64,000 nucleotides of DNA, from the NCBI GenBank assembly GCA_027493445.1, contig JAOSKU010000001.1:2190822-2254821 (forward strand), in the 5' to 3' direction. The translations under genes and the position numbers were made by a program. The notes under the pieces are model-generated. The model had not been told where the DNA came from, made no database searches, and worked only from the letters and a program-made list of their open reading frames with translations. This stretch comes from Thermoleophilia bacterium. GTDB lineage: Bacteria; Actinomycetota; Thermoleophilia; RBG-16-64-13. Positions 26,736 to 35,501 of this stretch are shown here, one piece after another (position 1 is the first letter of the stretch; every line of letters starts with the position of its first letter).

Positions 26736-27665
26736 TCACGCGGAGCGTGGATCCGCCACGCCGGAAACCGGCTCGGACGCACCCGCCGGCCGTTCTCGCT
26801 CCGGCCGCCGGCGGATCGCCTCCTCTTGGGTCGCCTTCGCGCGGATCACCTTCACCTCTGGGTACTCGGGGTTGAAGATGTCGCGGAGCTTGTCTCGGGT
26901 GGGGCCGTACGCCTGGTTGATAGGACCCTCGAAGCGTCGCACCAGCTTGATGACCCAGATGTCGTGCCGTATGTAGTCGTGCGCCATCTGAACAAAGCCG
27001 ACATTGGTGCTCCAGACAGCGTTGGCTTCGCTCACCTCGGGAAAGTAGCCAATCAGAGCCTCCGCGTGGTCGACCACCAGGACCATGCGACGCGAGCCTT
27101 GGTCACGTAGCACCACCTGGTCGGTAGGGTGATTGTAGACTACCCCGACGCCGGGATCACCTTCCCCATACATGCAGATGGCCGTGGCCACCCCTCGATC
27201 GTCGGCCGCCTGCAGACAGCTTTCGACCAGAGGGAGCTCCTGGGGCCAGACCGCCAGGGTGACTTCGACGGTGGCGTTCTCGATCATCTCCACGGCCCGG
27301 CTGACGATGTCGGACCGTTCGACCAGATTCCATACGTACGACGCGTTCCCCTGATCGCGGGAGAAGAGCTTCTCCAAGCGCCCCTCCAAGAAATCGAGCA
27401 CTTCATCGTACGAGCGCCGGAAACCACCCACCGCCTCCTTGGGATCCAGGGCCACGTACTTGGGGTGTCCGCCCAGATCGAGGGTAGCCACCAGCTTCTT
27501 GGCGAGCAGGCGCTCGACTACCTCGTAGATCTTCGAAGGCGGGATCCCGGATTGCTTGGCGAGCTCGTACGCGGTCACCCGGGGGTTCTGGAGCAGGGCC
27601 ACGTAGGCTTTCGCCTCATACTGCGAGAATCCAAGCTTCTGCAAACCGCTGAGCAGGTCGTTCAC
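26736..27665 (-). CDS. TrmB-family transcriptional regulator
   Basis: A 309-residue protein. Residues 1-75 form a winged-helix DNA-binding domain (LQKLGFSQYEAKAYVALLQN, LAKQSGIPPSKIYEVVERLL). Residues 110-250 form the TrmB sensor domain. TrmB regulators are best known as sugar-responsive regulators in archaea; bacterial members are common but less studied. It is transcribed 74 bases before korA and four bases after a DUF2619 gene, so it may control the ferredoxin-oxidoreductase operon. The C-terminal tail is rich in Arg, Glu and Pro. Confidence 0.85.
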   Translation of the reverse strand: MNDLLSGLQKLGFSQYEAKAYVALLQNPRVTAYELAKQSGIPPSKIYEVVERLLAKKLVATLDLGGHPKYVALDPKEAVGGFRRSYDEVLDFLEGRLEKLFSRDQGNASYVWNLVERSDIVSRAVEMIENATVEVTLAVWPQELPLVESCLQAADDRGVATAICMYGEGDPGVGVVYNHPTDQVVLRDQGSRRMVLVVDHAEALIGYFPEVSEANAVWSTNVGFVQMAHDYIRHDIWVIKLVRRFEGPINQAYGPTRDKLRDIFNPEYPEVKVIRAKATQEEAIRRRPERERPAGASEPVSGVADPRSA

Positions 27666-27669
27666 GGCC

Positions 27670-27933
27670 TCACCGCGATCCGTAGAGTATCAGGGCGGTG
27701 CCAACGGCGATCAGCCCGACCTTCACCACCGGAACCTTGGTGATGAAGCCCGAGACGCCGATCGCCATGACGATCACGAAGACTATGGGCAGAACCGCGC
27801 CGAGGACCCCGTTGATGGCCGTGGAGGTCCTCGCACTCCCCGATCGGAACATCAGATAGGCGGCCGCCACGTTCGCCACACCCACGAACACCCGGATGCC
27901 GGCCATCAAGGCCACACGTGATCCGTCACCCAT
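27670..27933 (-). CDS. Small membrane protein, DUF2619/YqhV type
   Basis: An 87-residue protein with three hydrophobic helices. RVFVGVANVAAAYLMFRSGS followed by ALMIN-like ...TAINGVLGAVLPIVFVIVMAI and KVGLIAVGTALILYGSR matches the pattern of the YqhV/DUF2619 family. Its function is unknown. It ends four bases before the TrmB gene and probably shares its transcript. Confidence 0.6.
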   Translation of the reverse strand: MGDGSRVALMAGIRVFVGVANVAAAYLMFRSGSARTSTAINGVLGAVLPIVFVIVMAIGVSGFITKVPVVKVGLIAVGTALILYGSR

Positions 27934-27992
27934 GCCGAAGGCCCCTCGAAAACCCTAACACGTTCCTCACCCCCGCCCCTTTCGGGTTCTAG

Positions 27993-28105
27993 CAGGCTGA
28001 TAGGAAATGACGCTTCGCCACCGGGGTGCGCTGGGCGCGCGCAAGGACAACGCATGGCGCCGCCCAGTGCTGCCCGGTGGCCGATGTTTCGTTTTCAACA
28101 GCCTC
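27993..28105. repeat. Dispersed TIR-bearing repeat, copy 1 (internally deleted)
   Basis: About 113 bases that match the copy at 37968-38130 over both ends (aatgacgcttcgcc... and ...ggccgatgtttcg) but lack a middle block of roughly 48 bases present there. The right end, ttttcaacagcctc, is the inverted counterpart of the left end caggctg. It lies between the DUF2619 gene and the ABC ATPase gene and carries no gene. It behaves as a small non-autonomous element. Confidence 0.7.
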
Positions 28106-29023
28106 TTAGAGTACCAGCTTGGACTCGTCGCCCAGTGTCCGGCTGTGATCGTCGTGCTCGTCCTCGTCCCTGAAGGTCAGGCCTTCGCTCACCTTGGCCT
28201 TGCGGACCTCCTCGCGCAGGATGCTCCACAGGTACGTGAACAGCTCGTTGAAGCGCGAATCGCTCCTGAGCTCCGCGATCCTGCGCGGCCGGGGTAGGTC
28301 GACCTCGATGCTGGCCTTGAAGGTTCCCGGGTGACTGGTCATGATGATCACCCGGTCGGCGAGGATGAGCGCCTCATCGATGGAGTGGGTGATGAAGATG
28401 ACCGTCTTGCGGGAGCCTTCCCAGATCTTGAGCAGCTCCTCCTGCAGCATGATCTTGTTCTGCTCGTCCAGGGCGGCGAAGGGTTCGTCCATGAGCAGGA
28501 TCTCCGGGTCGTTAGCGAACGCCCGAGCAACCGACACCCGCTGCTTCATACCTCCCGACAGCTGGTGCGGGTAGGCTTCGCCGAACTTTTGCAGGCCGAT
28601 CATGCTGAGATAGCGGTCAACCACCTCGGCGATCGTCCTCCTATTGACCCCGCGACACTTCAAGCCGAAGCCGATATTCTTGCGCACGCTCATCCAGGGG
28701 AAGATCGACTGCTCCTGGAACACCATCGAGTTGAGAGGCTTGGATGGGTCGTTGCGCATGATCTGGATCTCGCCGGCGGTGGCCGTCTCCAGGCCGGCCA
28801 ATATGCGCAGCAACGTGGTCTTGCCGCAGCCGCTGGGCCCGACGATACACACGAACTCGCCCTCGCGGATGGAAAGATCGACGGCCTTGACCGCGGTGAT
28901 GGTCCTGTCCTTGACTTCGAACTGCTTGGTCAGACCGCGAAGGACGATCTTGTCGGTGGCCACGGCTTCCTCCCTAGGCCGGCTGGGCGATGATACTTCC
29001 AGCGTCTCTACTGCGACTTCCAC
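28106..29023 (-). CDS. NitT/TauT-family ABC transporter ATP-binding protein
   Basis: A 305-residue ATPase. Walker A GPSGCGKTTLLRILAGLETA, signature LSGGMKQRVSVARAFANDPE, Walker B ILLMDEPFAALDEQNKIML and the H-loop FITHSIDEALILAD are all intact. The family imports nitrate, taurine, sulfonates, pyrimidine precursors and similar small anions. It overlaps the permease gene by 16 bases. A C-terminal tail of about 50 residues after the core is acidic. Confidence 0.93.
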   Translation of the reverse strand: MEVAVETLEVSSPSRPREEAVATDKIVLRGLTKQFEVKDRTITAVKAVDLSIREGEFVCIVGPSGCGKTTLLRILAGLETATAGEIQIMRNDPSKPLNSMVFQEQSIFPWMSVRKNIGFGLKCRGVNRRTIAEVVDRYLSMIGLQKFGEAYPHQLSGGMKQRVSVARAFANDPEILLMDEPFAALDEQNKIMLQEELLKIWEGSRKTVIFITHSIDEALILADRVIIMTSHPGTFKASIEVDLPRPRRIAELRSDSRFNELFTYLWSILREEVRKAKVSEGLTFRDEDEHDDHSRTLGDESKLVL

Positions 29024-29889
29024 GGGATCACCTTCCGCTGGATCGTGCTGAGGGCCTCGGCGAAGATGTAGCCGAGCAGGCTGATGAGGATGAAGGCCAC
29101 GAACATCTCCTTGGTCTTGAAGACCGCCTGGGCGGCCCAGATGCGGTAGCCGATGCCCTCGACGGCGCCGGTCATCTCGGCGGCCACGATCAGCAGCAAG
29201 GCCATGCCCATGCCGAGCTCCAGGCCGGTGAAGATCAGCGGCAGGGCTCCCGGCAGGGCCACCCGCAGGTAGAAGTCCCTGCGGCTGGCCCCGTAGTTCT
29301 TGGCCACGTCCAGGTATATCTTATCCAGATTCAGCACGCCGGCCATGGTGTTGATGAGCACCATGAAGAAGGTTCCGAGCGCGATGGTTATGACCTTCTG
29401 CGTCTCGCCAAAACCGAACATCAGGATGATGAGCGGCATCAGCGCGAGCTTTGGTATGGGATAGGTCGCCGAGATGATCGGGCGCAAGAGCCAGCGCACC
29501 GGTTTGAACAGACCCATGGAGAGCCCGATGATCAGCCCGGGGATGGCTCCGGCCAGGAAGCCCAGGATGATCCGGTAGAGGCTCACGTACACGTCGCTGA
29601 ACAGCTGGCCGGACTTGACCATCTTCCAGAAGGTGCCGGCGATAGCGTGGGGCGGCGGAAAGAACCTGCCGTCGAGGAGTCCCAGCGGCACGGCGATCTC
29701 CCACAAGACGAGGATCACCACCGGGGAGAGAAACCCCAGTACTGCGTTTGAGTGGCCACCCATCGACCAGCGCGACCGCTTCTGTTTGCGGAAGGCGAGA
29801 CCGCCTTCGTCCGTCGCGCCCTCGGTTCGGGCGCGGCTGATGAGGTTGTCGCCAGTCGCATCCCGGACGGCAGAGTTTCTTTCCGCCAT
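29008..29889 (-). CDS. NitT/TauT-family ABC transporter permease
   Basis: A 293-residue permease with about six helices. The EAA-type loop that contacts the ATPase is visible in ASRRDFYLRVALPGALPLIF followed by a glycine-rich helix TGLELGMGMALLLIVAAEMT. A charged 50-residue N-terminal part precedes the first helix. It lies between the ATPase and the substrate-binding protein genes, in transcription order SBP, permease, ATPase. Confidence 0.93.
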   Translation of the reverse strand: MAERNSAVRDATGDNLISRARTEGATDEGGLAFRKQKRSRWSMGGHSNAVLGFLSPVVILVLWEIAVPLGLLDGRFFPPPHAIAGTFWKMVKSGQLFSDVYVSLYRIILGFLAGAIPGLIIGLSMGLFKPVRWLLRPIISATYPIPKLALMPLIILMFGFGETQKVITIALGTFFMVLINTMAGVLNLDKIYLDVAKNYGASRRDFYLRVALPGALPLIFTGLELGMGMALLLIVAAEMTGAVEGIGYRIWAAQAVFKTKEMFVAFILISLLGYIFAEALSTIQRKVIPWKSQ

Positions 29890-29915
29890 TGTACTAACCC
29901 CTTAGATCGTGCTTC

Positions 29916-31025
29916 TCATTGCGGCGGCGCATACGGGCCGAGCTGCTGCACCGCCCAGTCGGCGAACGACATGTCGATGACCTTGTCCATGGTCACCTTC
30001 TCGTCGACCTGACCGATCTCCGCATAGTAGTCCTGCTGGCCGGCGACGGCATCCTCGAGTACCTTGCCGTCGGCATCCAGGCCTGTGGGCCGCATCTTGG
30101 GCCACACGGCCGGATCGTCGATGAACGTGTTCTGGGTCAGGATGCTGATCACGTTGTCGCGATCGACGTCACCCTGGACTATGCCGTCATTGTAGGCCCG
30201 CACGCCCTGCAGGTGGGCCAGCATGAAGCGGTTGGCCACCTCAGTGTTCTTGGCGAAGGCGTCGCTGTAAAGCAGCACGGCCACCTGCTCACCCGGGGCG
30301 TATTCCTCGGCGTCCTTGAAGTACGTGAGGATGCCGGCTTCCTCTCCGCTGGTGATCAAAGGCTCGATCTGCACGGCGGCGTCAAGGGCTTTGTTCGCCA
30401 GACCGACGTTCAGATCCGGGAACTCGTTGATGATCGTGGGCTCCACATCCTCGATGGTCAAGCCGCCCTTTTCCAGGGCTTTGCGGAGGAAGTACTCGTT
30501 GATGCTTCCCACCGACACGATGCCGACCTTGCGACCCTTGAGATCGGCGTAGTCCTTGATCTCGTTCTCCAGATCCTTGCGGATAACAACGGTGAAGTAC
30601 GAGCCCTTACCGGCAACGTTGGTGCCGCTGTCGGCCACCACCCACACGGGCACGTCTTGAGCGGCGCCGTTGAAGAGAGAGGCGGTGATGATACCCCGCC
30701 CCACATCAACCTGACCGGCGGCCAGAGACGTGTACATCTGGGCGCCCGAAGCGAACTCCACGTACTCGATCGTGATGCCCTGCTGCTCGAAGAAGCCCAT
30801 CTTGTCGGCCAGGATGATCCCGGCCGTACCGGGGGCGTTGTCGTAGGCCACCTTCACCGTCACAGGCGGATCCAGCGGTTGCAGATCCCCTTCGGCAGGC
30901 TCGGTGGAGCCGGTATCCGCAGGGGCCGTGGTCGTGGTCTCGTCGTCGCCGCCGCACCCGGCCAGGGCCACCAGGCCCATTACCGCCACGAGTACGACCA
31001 AACCGATGATCAGATACTTGCGCAT
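29916..31025 (-). CDS. NitT/TauT-family ABC transporter substrate-binding lipoprotein
   Basis: Starts at ATG 31025 (MRKYLIIGLVVLVAVMGLVA) with AGGGGG five bases upstream. The signal peptide ends in the lipobox LAGC, so the protein is anchored to the outer face of the membrane. VKVAYDNAPGTAGIILADKM and the GAQMYTSLAAGQVDVGRGII region are typical of the SsuA/ThiY/NMT1 fold. A Thr/Ala/Asp linker follows the lipid-attached cysteine. The ligand is not predictable from sequence; its operon partners suggest an organic acid, sulfonate or aromatic precursor. Confidence 0.9.
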   Translation of the reverse strand: MRKYLIIGLVVLVAVMGLVALAGCGGDDETTTTAPADTGSTEPAEGDLQPLDPPVTVKVAYDNAPGTAGIILADKMGFFEQQGITIEYVEFASGAQMYTSLAAGQVDVGRGIITASLFNGAAQDVPVWVVADSGTNVAGKGSYFTVVIRKDLENEIKDYADLKGRKVGIVSVGSINEYFLRKALEKGGLTIEDVEPTIINEFPDLNVGLANKALDAAVQIEPLITSGEEAGILTYFKDAEEYAPGEQVAVLLYSDAFAKNTEVANRFMLAHLQGVRAYNDGIVQGDVDRDNVISILTQNTFIDDPAVWPKMRPTGLDADGKVLEDAVAGQQDYYAEIGQVDEKVTMDKVIDMSFADWAVQQLGPYAPPQ

Positions 31026-31148
31026 GCTACCCCCTGTCTGCAACTCTGTCGGACGATTGCACTCACTTCGCGATATCCCTTCCAATCCTCCTCCGGCCCC
31101 TCACCTCCTGCGAACGCGGCCCTCGCCCTCGGCTGATGTCGTGGCACT

Positions 31149-32435
31149 TCAGATCGCGCCGGCGAACACGTCCCTCAATCCCGCACCGGCAACACGCCCC
31201 TGGATGGCTTCTTGGTCGGTGGTGTACAGATCGAGCCGTTTCATGCGCTCGAAGTAAGCGGCGCCGGAAAAGGTCAGCTTCTGCGCCAGGTCACCTCCAC
31301 GGACGATCTCCCCGGCGGTGGCGACGATATCGCCTATGGCCAGGGAGCGCGGCAAGACCAGGAGCTCCTTGCCCCGAGCCGCGCGAACGGCGTTATGGCC
31401 GGCCAGCGAACCACTCACCATCGCCTCGGTGTGCCCCACCAGGGGACCGGTCTTCTCGCCGCCGCAGAAAAGATTGCTGAGTCCCTCCACCTGCAGGGCG
31501 TCGGAACGCGGCGACATGGCCAGGTAGCGGATGGAGTTGCCCACGCCACCCGAGTAGGGGTCTTCGAAGCGGGCCTTCTCCAGTCCGGGGATCGAGCGCA
31601 GCTGGTGGAGCGGGAAGTAGGGGCTCATGAGCTTCACGTGGCCGGTTTCGAGCAGCACCACATTCTCGGCGAAAGCGGGGAGGGCGTACTGTTGGCAGGC
31701 CTTGGTTCCTAAGAGCTTGGCCTTGGCGCCGCCGGCCTTCAACTCTTCGGGCAGGGGCACGACGGCCGCCCCCGTCTCCCGCAGGCGCTCCTGGATCTCA
31801 GGGGAGACCGAGTCGAAGTGCAACTTGCACGAGCCGCTCATGACGCCCACCGAGCCGTCCATGCGGGTCGCACGCTTCTCCTCGATGCCGGCTTTGGCCG
31901 CGACGCTGACCCGCCCCCCGAAGGTGGGGCAGCGCATGACGCACATGGCGCAACCGTTCCCGAACTTGGTGCAGTTGTTCTGCGGCCCGGCCGAACCGGT
32001 GGTCTCGACAAAGACATCGCCTTCGACCCTCTCGTCGCCGTCGAGGGTGACCGCCGCCAGCGCGTCGCCGCTGCGGACGACGCCGGTGACCCGAGCCTGG
32101 GTGCGCACCTCGACTCCCTCACCCTCCAGCAACGCGCGGATGGCGGGCTCGGTGATCGAGACGTCATAGAGATCGGCGTGAGCGTGACCCGGAAACTCCA
32201 CCCCGCGATGGCGCAGGTTGGCGTCGATCACCCGCCAGAGCCCGCCCATTCCCATGGCAATGTGCTCCTCAGTCGCCGTGAAGCGCCCGTTGTTGCGGAT
32301 GATCCCGCCCACCAGGCCCGTGCCCAGCAGCATGTCCGTGCGCTCGAGGACCACAACGTCGGCTCCGGCCATGCGGGCCGCGAGGGCGGCTCCCGTACCG
32401 GCCCAACCTCCTCCTACGACGACAACCCGTGTCAT
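31149..32435 (-). CDS. FAD-dependent oxidoreductase (TrmFO/GidA-like fold)
   Basis: A 428-residue flavoprotein. RVVVVGGGWAGTGAALAARM is the FAD-binding motif; NLFCGGEKTGPLVGHTEAMV and the following SGSLAGHNAVRAARGKE resemble the second signature of TrmFO/GidA-type and related catabolic flavoproteins. A Cys-rich segment FGNGCAMCVMRCPTFGG is unusual and could bind metal or an Fe-S cluster. It is probably not a tRNA-modifying TrmFO, because it lies in an operon with a ThDP enzyme and a transporter. Its substrate is unknown. Confidence 0.75.
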   Translation of the reverse strand: MTRVVVVGGGWAGTGAALAARMAGADVVVLERTDMLLGTGLVGGIIRNNGRFTATEEHIAMGMGGLWRVIDANLRHRGVEFPGHAHADLYDVSITEPAIRALLEGEGVEVRTQARVTGVVRSGDALAAVTLDGDERVEGDVFVETTGSAGPQNNCTKFGNGCAMCVMRCPTFGGRVSVAAKAGIEEKRATRMDGSVGVMSGSCKLHFDSVSPEIQERLRETGAAVVPLPEELKAGGAKAKLLGTKACQQYALPAFAENVVLLETGHVKLMSPYFPLHQLRSIPGLEKARFEDPYSGGVGNSIRYLAMSPRSDALQVEGLSNLFCGGEKTGPLVGHTEAMVSGSLAGHNAVRAARGKELLVLPRSLAIGDIVATAGEIVRGGDLAQKLTFSGAAYFERMKRLDLYTTDQEAIQGRVAGAGLRDVFAGAI

Positions 32436-32516
32436 GTGCTCGTCTCCCCTCCTACCGTATTCTTGTATTGGATGGCTCTGCCGGCCATGCCGTCTCTTTG
32501 GTCACCTCCGGAGGCC

Positions 32517-34242
32517 CTAGCGGGCCTCGGCGGCCTCCGCGGCCTTGCGCGCCGCCGCCTTTCGCCAGGAGAGCACCTGAGGCAGGTCCTTCTCCTCGGA
32601 CTCCGAGGGGACGTCGATCAACGTCGGCCGGCCCGAGGCGATCGCCTCCTCCAGCGCGCCCTCGAGGTCGGCGGCCCGCTCCACCCGCGTGCCCCGCAGA
32701 CCGAAGGCCCGGGCCACCGCGGCATGGTCGAGCGTGGAGAAGTCCACGCCCAGATAGCGGCCCTGGTTGTGGATGCTCTGGATGGCTTTGATCCACCCGA
32801 AGCAGGAGTTGTTGAAGTTGACGATCACCACCGGCAGTTTCAGCCGGGCGATCGTCTCGAGCTCGCCGGCCGACATACCGAAGCTGCCGTCGCCCGATAG
32901 GCCCACAACCACCTGGTCGGGCCGGGCGATCTGAGCCCCGATCGTGGCCGGGATTGCGTAGCCCAGGCCGCCATAGGCCCGGGGAATGATGACGTGCCGG
33001 CCGGGGCGGTGCACCTCGTAGTAGGCCGCTGTGTAGGGCGTAGGCGTGCCCGCGTCGGCCACGATGATGGCGTCACCGGGGAGCACGCGGCTGAGTGCGG
33101 CCATGACTCGGTGCGGCTTCAGCGGCAACTGGTCGGACCCCATACTCTCTGCGGCCCGCTCCCACCACGCGGCCCGGTGCTTCGCGATCTCGCGGGCTGT
33201 CTCCAACCGCGGCCGGGGGAATGAGCCTTGAGCACCGCCACCAGGTCGGCCAGGATCAGCCGCGCATCGCCTACCAGCCCCACCTCGGTGGGGTAGTTGT
33301 TGCCGATTAGCTGCGGATCGATGTCCAGGTGGATCACCTTGGGCGCACGTCGCGGATCGGGCAGAGTCCAGCGGACCGTGGTCACCGAACCGGCCTTACA
33401 GCCAACGTAGAAGACCAGGTCGGCCTGAGCGACCATGTCGTTCGCGTACTCACGGTATCCGTTGTCGCCCACCACACCTATGGCCAGCTCGTGGTCCTCG
33501 CGGATGGCGCCCTTGCCCGTGATGGTCGTCCCGACGGGAGATCCCAGCATCTCGGCCAGGGCGATGAGGTCGTCCCAGGCCCGGGCGTTGATGACGCCGC
33601 CACCAGCGATGATGACCGGTCGCTCGGCCGCGAGCAGAAGCTCCGCGGCGCGCTCGAGCTCGCTCCTCTCTGCCCGCTGGCGGTAGGAGGGAAGGCCCGG
33701 CAGGCCGGCTCGGCGTAGATATCCTGCTCCCCGCCGGGAACCTCGCTGTTCATGACCTCCTGCGGGAAGGCGATGTGCACCGCCCCCGGACGGCCGGTGT
33801 TAGCGATGCGAAAGGCCCGGCGCATCGTGTCGGGGATCTTGTCGTAGCGTTTGATGAAATGGCTCCACTTGGTGATGCTTTTGTAGAGCACATGGTGATC
33901 GAGCTCGGTGATGGTGCCCTTGCCCTCCGAAGCCAGATCGATCCCCGAGGTGAGCGCGATCACCGGAATCGAGGAGGCGTTGGCCTCAGCCACGCCCGGC
34001 ACCGTATACAGAGCGCCTGCACCCGATGGGCTCTCGCAGATCCCTGGACGGAAGGTCAGACGGGCGTAGGCGTCGGCGGCGAAAGAAGCCGATCGTTCGT
34101 CGCGGCAGAGCACGTGAGTGATGCGGTCACGGTTCTCGTAAAGGGATCGGTAGAAGCGGACACTGGTGTCGCCGGACACCCCGAAAACGTACTCGACGCC
34201 GTACTCCACGAGCATCCGGACGATGATGTCGCTTCCCCGCAT
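32517..34242 (-). CDS. Thiamine-diphosphate enzyme, acetolactate-synthase-like, with two frameshifts
   Basis: Three fragments form one gene of about 575 codons. The first frame (from 34242) gives VEYGVEYVFGVSGDTSVRFY with the ThDP catalytic glutamate region. It breaks around 33690-33715. The second frame supplies RPVIIAGGGVINARAWDDLI and GYREYANDMVAQADLVFYVG, the central domain. It breaks at GGGGG (33215-33219). The third frame carries the ThDP-binding motif LSGDGSFGMSAGELETIARL. The protein belongs to the acetolactate synthase/sulfoacetaldehyde acetyltransferase superfamily. In context, with a NitT/TauT transporter and flavoprotein, it is probably catabolic rather than part of branched-chain amino-acid synthesis. 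It is the first gene of the operon. Confidence 0.8.
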
Positions 34243-34308
34243 GAATCCGCCCCCTGGGCGATCCCGGACCGGAAAAGACTGCTTCCAGCCGGCTTGCCCC
34301 TTGCTTCT

Positions 34309-34338
34309 CTACCGTGGTAGTGAACGCTACCGCGGTAG
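34309..34338. promoter_or_regulatory. Two palindromic operator boxes at the ThDP-operon promoter
   Basis: CTACCGTGGTAG (34309-34320) and the perfect palindrome CTACCGCGGTAG (34327-34338) are 18 bases apart centre to centre. Together they also form the inverted repeat GGTAG-N6-CTACC. The second box overlaps the predicted -10 element, as expected of a repressor site. The cognate regulator is not in the window. Confidence 0.55.
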
Positions 34339-34365
34339 TTAATACTTCCAGGCCCGGCTTGTCAA
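34337..34365 (-). promoter_or_regulatory. Predicted promoter of the ThDP/flavoprotein/ABC operon
   Basis: On the minus strand a consensus -35, TTGACA (34365-34360), is followed after 17 bases by TTAACT (34342-34337). The transcription start would fall near 34330, about 88 bases before the ATG. The divergent plus-strand side of this 375-base gap leads to the MoxR gene; no clear promoter was seen there. Confidence 0.5.
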
Positions 34366-34617
34366 GCCCCAAGTGTCTGGGAAGGTTGGCGCTTCCGCCG
34401 GCCAACTCGGTCTTTCGGAAGTGGGCCCGATGTGGTAGATATGAGGCAGCGGGGTCGAGCCCTTGCCGTGTGCGCGGCAGACGGAAGGCGAGCACGGGTA
34501 GCCTTCTCGGGGTATTGTGTTCGACCCCGCTCCGCTGTGCGCCGGACGGAAGCCTCGGCTCGATCCGTGTTCCAGGTCCCGGGCCCGCCTCCGCTCACGT
34601 GACAAGGAGATCCGATC

Positions 34618-35472
34618 GTGAACCACGCCTACCAGGGCACCCCGGACTACGTCGCGGACGCCCATCTAATGCAGACCGTCAACGCAGCGGTCGCGCTGGG
34701 CCGTCCCCTGCTGGTCAAGGGCGAGCCAGGCACCGGCAAGACGAAGCTGGCCAGTAGCATCGCCCAGGGACTGGGCCTCGAGCTGCTGGTGTGGAACATC
34801 AAGTCCACCAGCAAGGCCCAGGATGGGCTCTACGTGTACGACACCGTGCAGCGCCTGTACGACAGTCAGTTCGGCGACCACAACGTGCACGACATCAGCC
34901 AGTACATCAAGCTGGGACAGCTGGGCAAGGCCCTTTCGACCCTCGAGCCGGTGGTGCTGCTCATCGACGACATCGACAAGGCCGACATCGAGTTCCCCAA
35001 CGACCTGCTCTGGGAGCTCGACCAGATGGACTTCCACATTCCCGAGACGGGCGAGACGGTCCGGGCCCGGCAGCGGCCGGTCGTCATCATCACCTCGAAC
35101 GCCGAGAAGGAGCTGCCCGACGCCTTCCTACGCCGCTGTGTCTTCCACTACATCGAGTTCCCCGACGCCGATCTGATGCGCCGTATCGTGCATGTTCATC
35201 ACCCCGACCTGGAGGAACAGCTGCTCGCGGCCGCATTCGAGGCCTTCTACAGACTGCGCGACGTGCCCGGCATCCAGAAGAAACCCTCGACCAGCGAGCT
35301 CATCGACTGGCTGCAGGCGCTGGTCATCGGGGGAGTGGACCCCGGCGATCTGGGTGACTCTCTGCCCTTCATCGGGGTCCTCATGAAGAAGGACCGCGAC
35401 ATCGAGACGGCGCTCTTCGCCCTGCGCAACCCGCACGCCCAGGGCGCCCTGGGTCGCCTGCGTCGACCGTAG
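34618..35472 (+). CDS. MoxR-family AAA+ ATPase
   Basis: A 284-residue AAA+ protein. GRPLLVKGEPGTGKTKLASS is Walker A and VVLLIDDIDKADIEFPNDLL is Walker B with its Asp-Asp pair; the arginine-finger region FLRRCVFHYIEFPDADL follows. It starts with GTG preceded by AAGGAGA. MoxR ATPases act with von Willebrand factor A (VWA) proteins as chaperones for metal-cofactor assembly or complex maturation. The next gene, 29 bases away, encodes exactly such a VWA protein. The pair resembles CoxD/CoxE, but no CO-dehydrogenase gene is seen here. Confidence 0.9.
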   Translation: MNHAYQGTPDYVADAHLMQTVNAAVALGRPLLVKGEPGTGKTKLASSIAQGLGLELLVWNIKSTSKAQDGLYVYDTVQRLYDSQFGDHNVHDISQYIKLGQLGKALSTLEPVVLLIDDIDKADIEFPNDLLWELDQMDFHIPETGETVRARQRPVVIITSNAEKELPDAFLRRCVFHYIEFPDADLMRRIVHVHHPDLEEQLLAAAFEAFYRLRDVPGIQKKPSTSELIDWLQALVIGGVDPGDLGDSLPFIGVLMKKDRDIETALFALRNPHAQGALGRLRRP

Positions 35473-35501
35473 CCCTCCGTCCGACCGCCGGCCCGCGCAC
35501 C

